From Poa pratensis (Eukaryota > Streptophyta > Magnoliopsida > Poales > Poaceae): a stretch of 64,000 nucleotides of DNA. The stretch is from contig CAMZMU010000062.1 of the NCBI GenBank assembly GCA_947311845.1, forward strand, positions 49,992,788 to 50,056,787. Direction: 5' to 3'. Shown one piece after another: positions 47,557 through 58,200 of the stretch; the stretch's first letter is position 1, and each line of letters starts with the position of its first letter. Below the pieces are notes generated by a model that was not told the origin of the DNA, ran no database searches, and saw only the letters and a program-made list of their open reading frames with translations. Made by a program: the position numbers and the translations under genes.

Positions 47557-50151
47557 AGCATCCCCAAGCTTAGTTCTACTCGTCCTCGAGTAGGTAAAAC
47601 GATAACAACAAATAATTTCTGAGGAGACATGCTTTCACACAATCTTGATCAATATATTGCAAGGCTCATGTCATGAATGAAGTGACTCAAAGCAATGATC
47701 TATAGTTTGCTAACAAATAGATAAAGAGTAAACAATGAATCATATAAGCAAAAACTTTTCATGAATAGTACTTTCAAGACAAGCATCAAAAAGTTTTGCA
47801 TAAGAGGTAACTCATAAAGCAATAGATTCAAAGTAAAAGGCATTGAAGCAACACAAAGGATGATTAAGTTTCAGCATTTGCTTTCAACTTGTAACATGTA
47901 TATCTCATGGATAGTTGTCAACATAAAGCAATATAACAAGTGCAATAAGTAAATATGTAAGAATCAATGCACACAAAGTTGACACAAGTGTTTGCTTCTA
48001 AGATAGAAAGGAGTAGGTAAACTGACTCAACATAAAGTAAAAGATAGGCCCTTCGCAGAGGGAAGCAGGGATTAAATCATGTGCTAGAGCTTTTTAAGTT
48101 TTCGAAAGCATATAGAGAGCACAAAATAAGTATTTGAGAGGTGTTTGTTGTTGTCAACGAATGGTAGTGGGCACTCTAACCCCCTTGTCAACCAGACTTT
48201 CAAGAGCGGCTCCCATGAAGGACGTTATCTCTACCAGCAAGGTAGATCATCCCTCTTCTCTTTTGTTTACACATGTATTTTAGTTTCTTTATAGATGACA
48301 CTCCTCCCAACCTTTTGCTTACACAAGCCATGGCTAACCGAATCCTCGGGTGCCTTCCAACATTCACATACCATGGAGGAGTGTCTATTGCAAAATTAAG
48401 TTGCTTACTGATAAATCAGGGCAAAACATGTGAAGAGAATTATTAATGAAAGTTGTAATTAATTGGGGCTGGGCACCCCGTTGCCAGCTCTTTTTGCAAA
48501 TTATTGGATAAGCGGATGTATATGCCACTAGTCCAGGTGAAAGTCTGTCAGAAGTAAATGACAAGATTGAAAGATAAAACACCACATACTTCCTCATGAG
48601 CTATAAAACATTGACACAAATAAGGAGTAATAAAGTTTTGAATAGTTTAAAGGTAGCACATGAAATATTTACTTGGAATGGCAGGAAATACCACATAGTA
48701 GGTAGGTATGGTGGACACAAATGGCATGGGTTTTGGCTCAAGTTTTGGATGCACGAGAAGCATTCCCTCTCAGTACAGAGTTTAGGCTAGCAAGGTTGTT
48801 TGAAGCAAACACAAGTATAAACCGGTACAGCAAGAATCACATAAAAACATATTGCAAGTATTATAAGACTCTACACTGTCTTCCTTGTTGCTCAAACATT
48901 TTACCAGAAAATATCTAGACCTTAGAGAGAACAAATATGCATCCCAAGTCTCAACAAGCTCTACGGTAGTTCTCCACTACTAGGCTTTAACTACATGATG
49001 CAAGAGCTTAAACATGATCTACTTGAGAGCTCAAAACAATTGCAAAGCATCAAATCAAAACAAGACAATGATCTACAAGAATGCATATGTCTTTTCCAAT
49101 ACCAACTACTACATGTAGCATTTTCTTTCTTCCAAACAAACACCAATCAATTTAATTAAACATAAACTCTCCAAATGATAATATAATGCAGCAAGAGAGT
49201 ATTTATAAACAAGTGCTAACAGCTCGAAGAGATGCATGAAAAACAGGAGCTAAAAGCACTGCAGTAGCTAGTTAAGAATACTCAACAAATATAAGTGAAG
49301 AACATGAGTATTCACATGAAAAAGCGGAGCGTGTCTCTCTCCCACACAAGGATTGCTAGGATCCGAATTTATTCAAACAAAAACAAAAATAAAAACACAC
49401 AGACGCTCCAAGTAAAGCGCATAAGATGTGAAAGAATTAAAATATAGTTTCACTAGAGATGACCTGATAAGTTTGTTGATGAAGAAGGGGATGCCTTGGG
49501 CATCCCCAAGCTTAGGCTTTTCACTCTTCTTGATCACATAATATCACCCTTCTCGCTTGATCCTTGAAAACTTCCTTCACACCAAACTCAAGACAGTTCT
49601 CATTAGAGGGTTAGTGCATAATCAAAAATTCTCATATTCTGTAATGATACAATCAATCCCAAAGCTTCTGGACATTAGCTACAGCCACCAATGCTTTGTG
49701 GAGCAAAGAAATCCACACAAACACAGTAAAAGAGCGAATGCAAAACAAAAGGCAGAATCTGTCAAAAACAGAACAGTCTGGAATGACGAATTTTTTCGAG
49801 GCACTTAAGTTGCTCAGATGGATCTGGCCTAAAATAATGAAAGTTGCGTACATATCTCAGGAATATGCGTGATTTTTCAGAATTTTTTGAATTTTCTACA
49901 GGGAGATAAGCTCAAATCCGTGACAGCTAAAAATCTGTCACTGCGCAGAAATCCAAATCTTGCATCAACTTTCAATATAGAACTTTACTTGGCACAACAT
50001 TGCGATAAAATAAAGATACAAAGGAGTTGCTACAGAAGTAACAAAACTCCTTGACTCAAAGAAAACAAAAATAACAGCAAATAAAAACGATGGGTTGTCT
50101 CCCATAAGCGCTTTTCTTTAACGCCTTTCAGCTAGGCGCAGAAAGTGAAAA
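47557..50151 (-). other. non-coding 3' interior of element 2
   Basis: No ORF above about 85 codons has a domain. Text blocks here are shared with elements 1 (34157-36790) and 3 (43190-45880), including the CATAAGCGCTTTTCTTTAACG block near 50105 and the conserved hairpin. Confidence 0.6.
49487..49507 (-). other. conserved hairpin, element 2 copy
   Basis: The same 9-bp stem and 3-base loop, followed by AAGCTTAGG. Confidence 0.8.
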
Positions 50152-52239
50152 TCAAGTGTTGTCAAGAGAAGAAGCATCAACATCATAACTTGCTCTAACA
50201 ATAGAGTCAAAAGGTAACTTCATTCTCTTCCTAGGGAAGTGTTCCATACCTTTCTTGAGAGGAAATTGGTACCTTATATTACCTTCTTTCATATCAATGA
50301 TGGCACCAACAGTTCGAAGAAAAGGTCTTCCCAAAACAATAGGACAAGATGCATTGCATTCAATATCCATAACAATAAAATCAACGGGGACAAGGTTATT
50401 GTTTACTGTAATAAAAACATCATTAACTCGCCCCAAAGGTTTCTTCATAGCATTATCAGCGAGAAAAACATCCAAATAACAATGTTCCAAAGGTGGCAAA
50501 TCAAGAATATCATAAAGCTTCTTGGGCAAAACCGAAACACTTGCACCAAGATCACACAAGGCATTGCAATCAAAATCATTCACCTTTACCTTAATGATGG
50601 GTTCCCAACCATCTTCTAATTTCCTAGGAATAGAAGCTTTAAGTTTCAACTTCTCCTCCCTAGCTTGCAAAAGAGCATTTGTAATATGCTTTGTAAAAGC
50701 CAAATTAATAGTGCTAGCATTGGGACTTCTAGCTAATTTTTGCAAGAACATAATAACTTCAGAGATGTTACAATCATCAAAATCAAAATCATTATTGTCA
50801 ATGGTGGTGGAACCATTGTCTCCAATAGTTTGAAAAATTTCAGCACTTTTATCAGAAAAAGTTTCAGCAGTTTTAGGCAATTTCAAACGCTTTGCAGAAG
50901 TAGTAGAGACATTACCAACACCAATAACATTACCATCAATAGTAGGAGGTTTACTAGCATGTGAAACATTACTAGTGGTGGTGATAGTACAAACTCTAAC
51001 TATACTATTCTCTTTTTCAAGTTCTTCCTCTTTTTCCCACCTAGCATGCAATTCAGCCAACATCCTAATATTATTATCAATTCGAACTTGGATGGCATTT
51101 GCTGTAGCAAATGACTTAATATCTTTAACTTCATTAGGCATAACTTTCAGTTTTAGAATTTCAACATCATGAGCAAGACTATCAACTTTAGAGACAAGAT
51201 CATCAATTTTTTCAAACTTTTCCTCAACAGTTTTATTGAAAGCTTTTTGTGTGCTAATAAATTCTTTAAGCATAGCTTCAAGATCAGAGGACACACTTCT
51301 ATTGTTGCTGTAGGAATTACCATAAGAATTGCCATAACCATTTGAAGGATAAGGCTTATAGTTGTTGCTACCAAAATTATTCCTATAAGCATTGTTGTTG
51401 AAGTTGTTGTTTTTAATGAAGTTTACATCAACATGCTCTTCTTGAGCAACCAATGAAGCTAAAGGAACATTATTAGGATCAACATGAGATCTACCATTCA
51501 CAAGCATAGACATAATAGCATCAATCTTATCACTCAAAGAGGAGGTTTCTTCAACAGAATTTACCTTCTTACCTTGAGGAGCTCTTTCGGTGTGCCATTC
51601 GGAATAGTTGATCATCATATCATCAAGTAGCTTTGTTGCTGCACCTAAAGTGATGGACATAAAGGTTCCTCCAGAGGCTGAATCCAATAAGTTCCTTGAG
51701 GAAAAATTTAATCCTGCATAAAAGGTTTGGATGATCATCCAAGTAGTCAGTCCATGAGTGGGACAATTCTTCACCAAAGATTTCATTCTTTCCCAAGCTT
51801 GAGCAACATGTTCATTATCAAGTTGTTTAAAATTCATAATGCTACTTCTCAAGGATATAATCTTAGCAGGAGGATAATATTTCCCTATGAAAGCATCTTT
51901 GCATTTTGTCCAAGAATTAATACTATTTCTAGGCAAAGAAAGCAACCATTCTTTAGCTCTTCCTCTCAAGGAGAAAGGAAAAAGTTTCAGTTTTATAATA
52001 TCCCCATCCATATCCTTATACTTTTGCATTTCACAAAGTTCAACAAAGTTATTAAGATGGGCAGCAGCATCATCAGTACTAACACCAGAAAATTGCTCTT
52101 TCATAACAAGATTTAATAGAGCAGGTTTAATTTCATAAAATTCTGCTGTAGAAGCAGGTGGAGCAATAGGAGTGCATATGAAATCATTGTTGTTTGTGCT
52201 AGTGAAGTCACACAACTTAGTGTTCTCAGGAGTACTCAT
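50152..52239 (-). CDS. gag-protease polyprotein of LTR element 2
   Basis: 695 aa from the ATG at 52239 (MSTPEN). The open frame extends six codons upstream but has no earlier ATG. A retrotransposon gag domain spans about residues 75-190 (LKLFPFSLRGRAKEWLLSLP, AWERMKSLVKNC, FYAGLN). An Asn/Tyr-rich stretch follows at about 280-330 (NNNFNNNAYRNNFGSNNY), then a coiled-coil-like segment at about 330-385. A retroviral-type aspartic protease lies near residue 560 (CDLGASVSVLP, with ILGRPFLRT about 80 residues later). No CCHC zinc knuckle is seen. The layout resembles Athila-like gag-pro. The protein would form particles and process gag; polymerase would have to come from another element. Confidence 0.85.
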   Translation of the reverse strand: MSTPENTKLCDFTSTNNNDFICTPIAPPASTAEFYEIKPALLNLVMKEQFSGVSTDDAAAHLNNFVELCEMQKYKDMDGDIIKLKLFPFSLRGRAKEWLLSLPRNSINSWTKCKDAFIGKYYPPAKIISLRSSIMNFKQLDNEHVAQAWERMKSLVKNCPTHGLTTWMIIQTFYAGLNFSSRNLLDSASGGTFMSITLGAATKLLDDMMINYSEWHTERAPQGKKVNSVEETSSLSDKIDAIMSMLVNGRSHVDPNNVPLASLVAQEEHVDVNFIKNNNFNNNAYRNNFGSNNYKPYPSNGYGNSYGNSYSNNRSVSSDLEAMLKEFISTQKAFNKTVEEKFEKIDDLVSKVDSLAHDVEILKLKVMPNEVKDIKSFATANAIQVRIDNNIRMLAELHARWEKEEELEKENSIVRVCTITTTSNVSHASKPPTIDGNVIGVGNVSTTSAKRLKLPKTAETFSDKSAEIFQTIGDNGSTTIDNNDFDFDDCNISEVIMFLQKLARSPNASTINLAFTKHITNALLQAREEKLKLKASIPRKLEDGWEPIIKVKVNDFDCNALCDLGASVSVLPKKLYDILDLPPLEHCYLDVFLADNAMKKPLGRVNDVFITVNNNLVPVDFIVMDIECNASCPIVLGRPFLRTVGAIIDMKEGNIRYQFPLKKGMEHFPRKRMKLPFDSIVRASYDVDASSLDNT

Positions 52240-52427
52240 TTTGAAAAACAAAATCAAACTGAATTAAACAAGTAACTAATTTTTTTGTGTTTTTGATAAA
52301 GAGAGCAAACAAGACTAAATAAAAATAAACTAAGCAAGACAAATAACAAAGTAAAGAGATTGGGTGTGAGAGACTCCCCTTGCAGAAGCAATTCGGTTTT
52401 CCCCGGCAACGGCGCCAGAAAACGTGT

Positions 52428-54072
52428 TGGTGGCTCTAAGTTGACGAGGGAATATCTCCCCGGCAATAGTGCCAGAAACAATGCTTGTACGTCACACGTC
52501 AGTTGGGAACCCCAAGAGGAAGGTATGATGAGTGCAGCAGTAAGTTTTCCCTCAGTATGAAACCAAGGTTTAATCGAACCAGTAGGAAAACGAGGTTTGC
52601 TTCGAAGGTGTTGGTGAAGGAGTGTAGTGCGGCGCAACACCAGGGATTCCGGTGCCAACGTGGAACCTGCACAACACAATCAAATTACTTTGCCCCAACT
52701 TAACAGTGAGGTTGTCAATCTCACCGGCTTGCTGAAAACAAAGGGTTAAACGTATCGAATGGAAATGATGTTTGTTTGCATAAAACAGTAGAGAACAATG
52801 ATTGCAGTAGATTGTATTTCAGATGTAAAAGAATGGACCGGGGTCCACAGTTCACTAGTGGTGTCTCTCCAATAAGATAACTAACATGCTGGGTAAACAA
52901 ATTACAGCTGGGCAATTGACAATTGATAAGTGCATATAACATGCATGTGTGAGCTGTGGTGTCTACTATGAGATTCATTTGGGCATTACGACAAAGTACA
53001 TAGACCGCTATCCAGCATGCATCTATGCCTAAATAGTCCACTTTCCGGTTAACATCCGTACCCCTTCCAGTATTAAGTTGCAAGCAACAGACAATTGCAT
53101 TAAGTAATGTGCGTAATGTAAACAATACATTCATCCTTGAATAAAGCATTGCTGTTTTACCCCTAGTGGCAACAACACATCTACAACCTTAGAACTTGCT
53201 GTCACTATCCCAGGTTAAATAGAGGTTGAACCCAACTATCATGCATAAATACCCCCTCTTGGAGTTACAAGTATTCACTTGGCCAAGGCTTCAACAAGTA
53301 ACGGAGAGCATGCAAGATCACAAATGACATAGACATGATAATATAATATTCAGCTCCACATAGGTATCAATATAAGTCAGATCCCAGCAAACACAACATG
53401 TAGCATTACAATAAGATGATCTTGATCATGATAGGCAGCTCACAAGATCTAAACATGATGGCACAAGTGGAGAAGACAACCATCTAGCTACTGCTATGGA
53501 CCCATAGTCCAAGGATGAACTACTCACGCATCACTCCGGAGGCGGGCATGGCGATGTAGAGCCCTCCGGTGATGATTCCCCTCTCCGGCAGGGTGCCGGG
53601 AAGAGCTTCAGAAACCCCCCGAGTTAGGGTTGACGACGGCGGCGGCAGCGAATATGTTCTGGATGAAAGGCTCGGTGTTTTAGGGTTTTCGCGTCTCGGG
53701 GAATAAATAGGCGAAGGGGCGATGTCGGCGGACCCCCGAGGGGCCCAAACCACCAGGCGCGCTGTGGGCCCAGCCGCGCCACCTGGTGGTTTGGCCACCT
53801 CGTGGCTCTCTTCGTCTCTCCTTCGGACTCCGTGTACGTGCTGGAAAAATAGGGACTGGCCTTTTGTTTCGTGCAATTCCGAGAATATTTCCAGAAGTAA
53901 CTTTCTGAAACCAAAAACAGCAGAAAACAGGGAACTGGCACTGTGGCATCTTGTTAATAGGTTAGTCCCAGAAAATGCATAAAAGTGATACGAAGTGTAT
54001 ATAAAACATGTAGCAAATGGTATAATATAAGCATGGAACAGCAGAAATTATGGATACGTTGGAGACGTATCA
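52428..54072 (-). repeat. 5' LTR of element 2
   Basis: 1645 bp. The primer-binding site lies ten bases inside its inner edge. Confidence 0.93.
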
Positions 54073-54183
54073 ATGTCTTACAATATTATGATCAAGATTG
54101 TGTGAAAGCATGTCTCCTCTGAAATTATTTGTTGTTATCGTTTTACCTACTCGAGGACGAGTAGAACTAAGCTTCGGGATGCT

Positions 54184-55503
54184 TGATACGTCTCCAACGT
54201 ATCCATAATTTCTGTTGTTCCATGCTTATATTATACCATTTGCTACATGTTTATATACATTTCATATCACTTTTATGCATTTTCTGGGACTAACCTGTTA
54301 ACAAGATGCCGAAGTGCCAGTTCCCTGTTTTCTGCAGTTTTTTTATTCCAGAAAACTATTTCTGCGAATATTCTCGGAATTGCACGAAACAAAAGACCAA
54401 GTCCCTATTTTTCCAACACGTACACGGAGTCCGAAGGAGAGACGAAGGGGAGCCACGAGGTGGCCAAACCACCTGGCGGCGCGGCCCCCCCTTCGCCGCG
54501 CCAGCTGGTGATGAGGCCCACCTCGGGCTCCACCGACGTTGCCCCTTCGCCTATTTATTCCCCCCGAGGCGTAAACCCTAAAAAACCGAGCCATATTCCA
54601 CGAAGGGTTCCGCAGCGCCGCCGCCATCGACGACAAGTTTCGGGGGACAGAATCTCTGTTCCGGCACGCCGCCGGGACGGGGAATTGCCCCCGGAGTCAT
54701 CTCCATCGACTCCACCGCCATCTTCATCGCCGCTGCTGACTCCCATGATGAGGAGAGAGTAGTTCTCCCCGAGGCTGAGGGCTCTACCGGTAGCTATGTG
54801 GTTTATCTCTCTCTCTCCATGATGTGATCTTTATGTGATCATGAGCTTTGTAATCTAGTTGAACAAGTAGATGTTACTCTTTATCTATTATGCCATCTAG
54901 AGGTTACTTTAATATGAACTCCGGATTCACTCTCCACGGTGTGAAGGTGACAGTGTGCACATCGTGTGTGATTCCTTTATGACGTTGTCGGTGTTTGTTT
55001 ACTCAGACTTTGAGTTGTGCTTTTGCAGCCCTACGCAATGAATGGTGTTCATTATCCAACAAGAGAGTGTTTGAGAGTAGCATTTATTTATTCAATTATG
55101 AGATCATTGTTGAGAGATACCACTAGTGAAAGTATGATCCCTAGGCCTTATTTCTAACTATTGAAATACCGTTTACAACAAGTTCTGCTACATGTTTGCT
55201 TGCTGCCATCTTTATTTCAGATTGCAGTTACTACTTATAATCATCCCTATCACTTGTATTTTACTATCTCTTCGCCGAACTAGTGCACCTATACATCTGA
55301 CAAGTGTATTGGGTGTGTTGGGGACACAAGAGACTTCTTGTCTTAATTGCAGGGTTGCTTGAGAGGAATATCTTTGACCTCTACCTCCCTGAGTTCGATA
55401 AACCTTGGGTGATTCACTTAAGAGAAACTTGCTGCTGTTCTACAAACCTCTGCTCTTGGAGGCCCAACACTGTCTACAAGAATAGAAGCACGCGTAGACA
55501 TCA
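54184..55503 (+). repeat. 3' LTR of element 3
   Basis: 1320 bp, ending in ACATCA next to the TSD GAGGG. Confidence 0.92.
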
Positions 55504-55700
55504 GAGGGTCAATCCACCGACTTTGTGGTGTGATGAGCCCCTAACTTCATGTGTCGTTCCTGATAAACGATGTATCGGTGTTGTGAGGCAGCAGGTAGGT
55601 GACGCACTCTTTCCCTAACCAGGGTACCGAAAGGGACTGACGGGGTTTTAATGAGGCGGCCTGCTGACCTAATATATGTGGAAAATTTCAAAAAAAAAAA
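55504..55700 (+). pseudogene. L1-like LINE, part 3 of 3, 3' end with poly(A)
   Basis: It continues the LINE after the GAGGG duplication: a short coding tail ending in a stop at about 55616, a 3' UTR, then a poly(A) run at 55690-55700. Parts 1-3 together are about 2.8 kb. The LINE's own TSD was not found. Confidence 0.75.
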
Positions 55701-55810
55701 CTAAATCTAACCGTTAAGATTAATCTAATTACTTGTCTTGTATGCGTTTAGCAGTTTCCACGAGCGGACGAAAACTCTGCCAGAGGAAAATTCCGCACCC
55801 AGCGTCATCA
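55701..55810 (-). repeat. left arm of a diverged inverted repeat
   Basis: The reverse complement shares GGCAGAGTTTTCGTC and AACGGTTAGAT with 60585-60680 on the plus strand. The arms would bracket a 5-kb segment. Confidence 0.5.
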
Positions 55811-57686
55811 ACGCCTCATCCGAGCCCCTCGCCCCTCGGGCAGGATATCTTTCCTTTCCTCGATTTGCTTTGATCTGATCCAGTCCTTCTGGTGCTCCTC
55901 GCGATCACAATGTTCCTCCAATCTCAAGCGCGCATTCCCAGACTCATGGCGGTGCCGCGCCTACCCCCACCTGCGCGCATTCCCAGACTCTTCACTCCTC
56001 GTGCTCGCCTTCCTCCTCATTGCCTCGGACGCGGAGGCCAAGTCTGCTCCCAGCATGGGCTTGGCTGCCTGTACTGTGGTGTACGGCCCGGTTGTCTACG
56101 TGCTCCGCGACGCTCTGGAGTTTGGACTGCATCCACACGAGCGTGTACAGGCTGGCGTTGCAGATGGCGGCGGGCCGCCGGTGGCGCTGGGAGGAGCGGA
56201 GCGGCGAGACCGCGAGAGACGAGCAGAAGAGGAGGAGAGAAGCGCAGCGGCGTCCCGGACAGCTCTTGCCGTGCACGACAGGCAGTACGGCAGCATGGCC
56301 ACCGTCGCGCTCGGCCTCACCAGCAGCTTGGCATGGTCAGCATGATCAACCGCCGCCTCCTCCTTGCTTGGACGGGTTGGTTTGGACGCCGCCCTTGCCC
56401 CACTCCCCGAGTTCTTTGCACCCCCATTGAATTGTTGCCTGTCGAATCTAGCCAGATTGCAACAGCAAGGTTTGCCGCCTCTCTTTTTTTCTAATGTATT
56501 TATTGTTCGTTTCTAGCCATGGATAGTGGTAGCACTTTTTTTTTGACGGAGCTAGCACATATTTATGGAATCATCTATGTGACTTAAGGAGTATAATGAT
56601 TATGGGGGATTTCTAATTAGATTTGAATCGGAAACTGCATGCTGCCATTTTACAATTAAGTGTTTGCCATAGGCAACGTTGTGCATGTTTTACTGTGAAA
56701 ATTGTTTGCAATCGGCAAAGTTGTGTATGTATTTCTAGGCACAATTGGTGATTGTCTTTTGTTGATCATGTCCTTCCCTGTGCTAGGAGGCATGGTTTAA
56801 TTTTATCCCAGTGATCAGTATAAGTAAGTTTAGATTCTGTAGTCCTGCTCTCTTTGGCTGGTCCTCTCGCCCTACGCGATTCAACCGCATGTTCCACAAT
56901 GGATCCAATGGCGGTGTTGCTATTGTGAGGGCCACTAGAGTATCGATGGTCGTTTGTGTGTCAATCCTCTGAACTTCTTCTTGCTCTGCTTGCCATGCTG
57001 CTGCAGCCGGTGTCTCTGCTCTTCCTCTCGATTTGGCTCAGACGAGGACCCCCACTACGGCCCGAGCACGCCTGCATGTCAGCGCCGCCAGCCAGCCCGA
57101 GTTTCCGACGACAGCTGCTGCCCCAAGGTCGCCGCCTTCAGCTCTGACAACCGCTTCCAGAAAATTCGCCACATTGAGATTTGGGAGGCCGCCCACGCTA
57201 GGTCGCCGTCCTCCCATGCTCTCATGTAATGGCGATTCTTCCTTCAACGTGAAGCATTATTTCGTATGTATGTATTATGAATGTCACTGAACTATGGGAA
57301 CTATCTAGGCACATATTATAGTACAAATTAGCTAGAACAGTGGCAGTGTAATGTCATATGTTCTAATCTATCCTCTGCCTTACCAAAATAAATAGCATTG
57401 CAAAGCAAGTCTAATATAGAACACACAATGTTTGAGGCGATGAAATATTCTCTTTTACCCAAGCTGGATATGTATATTTCCAGTTATGTGTCCGTATATG
57501 GCAGAAAAAATCTGGGATGTGATTCTATGACAAGCATTCAGCGTCGTGCAAAGCAAATAGCCTATATTATTGCAAGCTGTTGTACTTATTTTTAACTCGC
57601 TATAATAAGAAATTTTGATCAAATTGCGATACAATTTTTTATGGTCACTTGCATCACGGAAAATATTTCTTCATTTGATGTCTCTT
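55811..57686. other. mixed region, possible captured gene pieces
   Basis: 55890-56450 (+) is GC-rich. One frame begins hydrophobic (LAFLLIASDAEAKS), reminiscent of a signal peptide, but it does not lead into a recognisable protein. 57000-57230 is another GC-rich patch with low-complexity frames. 56530-56553 holds a short poly(T)-GACGGAGC insert flanked by TAGCAC. The rest is AT-rich with no gene. Confidence 0.3.
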
Positions 57687-57820
57687 TGTATCCCTGTCAG
57701 CCCTCATCTGCACCCAGTGATCGCCTCACAGACGAATGTCCATGTCGGAGGGTGGTCTCAGTGCTCATGGTCCGCGAAGGAGGTCATCAAGCCCAACTAC
57801 ATCCTGGAGTGGCAGACTGG
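57687..57820 (+). other. exon-like segment of unknown origin
   Basis: It is bounded by a good acceptor (ATCCCTGTCAG) and a good donor (CAG followed by GTGAGA). One frame reads without stops (NVHVGGWSQCSWSAKEVIKP, NYILEWQTG). I do not recognise the protein. A second exon-like piece may lie at about 57890-57960. A fragment captured by a Helitron or MULE would fit the surroundings, but this is a guess. Confidence 0.3.
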
Positions 57821-58155
57821 CAGGTGAGACGCTGGGATCACATGCATGAGCAGGCAGGTCGGTTTGTGGACACAACAGTCTTCCGGCGTGCATGTTGGGG
57901 CTGCCAAACCCGGCACGACCCCGTCGCCGCGGTTCACCTCCATCGTCAACAAGCGAAGAAGCCCTATATAGGCAATTCAACTATATACGCAATTCAGCTT
58001 TGTTGAGACCCGTCAGATGCATTTAGGTAAAACTCTGGGGCTCCCCGGTACATGGTGGTCTCAACGACCAAGTCATGGTCTAAAAACTCGCTGGAGAATA
58101 TATCACGACCAAGGATTTGTGTTTATAATATGTTTGGATGAATCTTATTAGTTCA

Positions 58156-58200
58156 CTAGTAGCCTTGCACGTGCAACACACACCATAAGTAATATAGCCT
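58156..58200 (-). mobile_element. Helitron-like 3' terminus, minus orientation
   Basis: On the minus strand TTGCACGTGCAA (a perfect palindrome) is followed by GGCTACTAG and a host T at 58155. The family resemblance to the end at 60815 is clear (GCACGTGCAAGCTTACTAG there). If the element runs rightward, its 5' TC end could be at about 60778, where the minus strand reads TCTCTACTACTATTAAAA. Confidence 0.5.

Larger units (their letters stand above)
45909..54072 (-). mobile_element. LTR element 2, young gypsy/Athila-like element with gag-protease only
   Basis: 8164 bp, nested in element 3, with the TSD ATGTC at 45904-45908 and 54073-54077. LTRs: 45909-47556 (3') and 52428-54072 (5'). The primer site for tRNA-Asp (TGGCGCCGTTGCCGGGG on minus) is at 52401-52417. 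The purine tract CTAAGCTTGGGGATGC lies beside the 3' LTR. The interior has one long ORF (gag-protease) and then 2.6 kb (47557-50151) of non-coding DNA where reverse transcriptase, RNase H and integrase would be expected. The LTRs differ at roughly a dozen sites by eye, so it is the newest large insertion here. Confidence 0.93.
40723..55503 (+). mobile_element. LTR element 3, complete non-autonomous element hosting element 2
   Basis: The TSD GAGGG lies at 40718-40722 and 55504-55508. LTRs: 40723-42043 and 54184-55503, starting TGATACGTCTCC and ending GTAGACATCA. The tRNA-Asp primer site TGGCGCCGTTGTCGGGGA lies at 42054-42071. A purine tract like AAGCTTCGGGATGC precedes the right LTR. Element 2 interrupts the interior at 45908/54073. 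Without element 2 it is about 6.6 kb and has no gag domain, protease or polymerase. By eye its LTRs differ more than those of element 2, which fits the nesting order. Confidence 0.92.
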
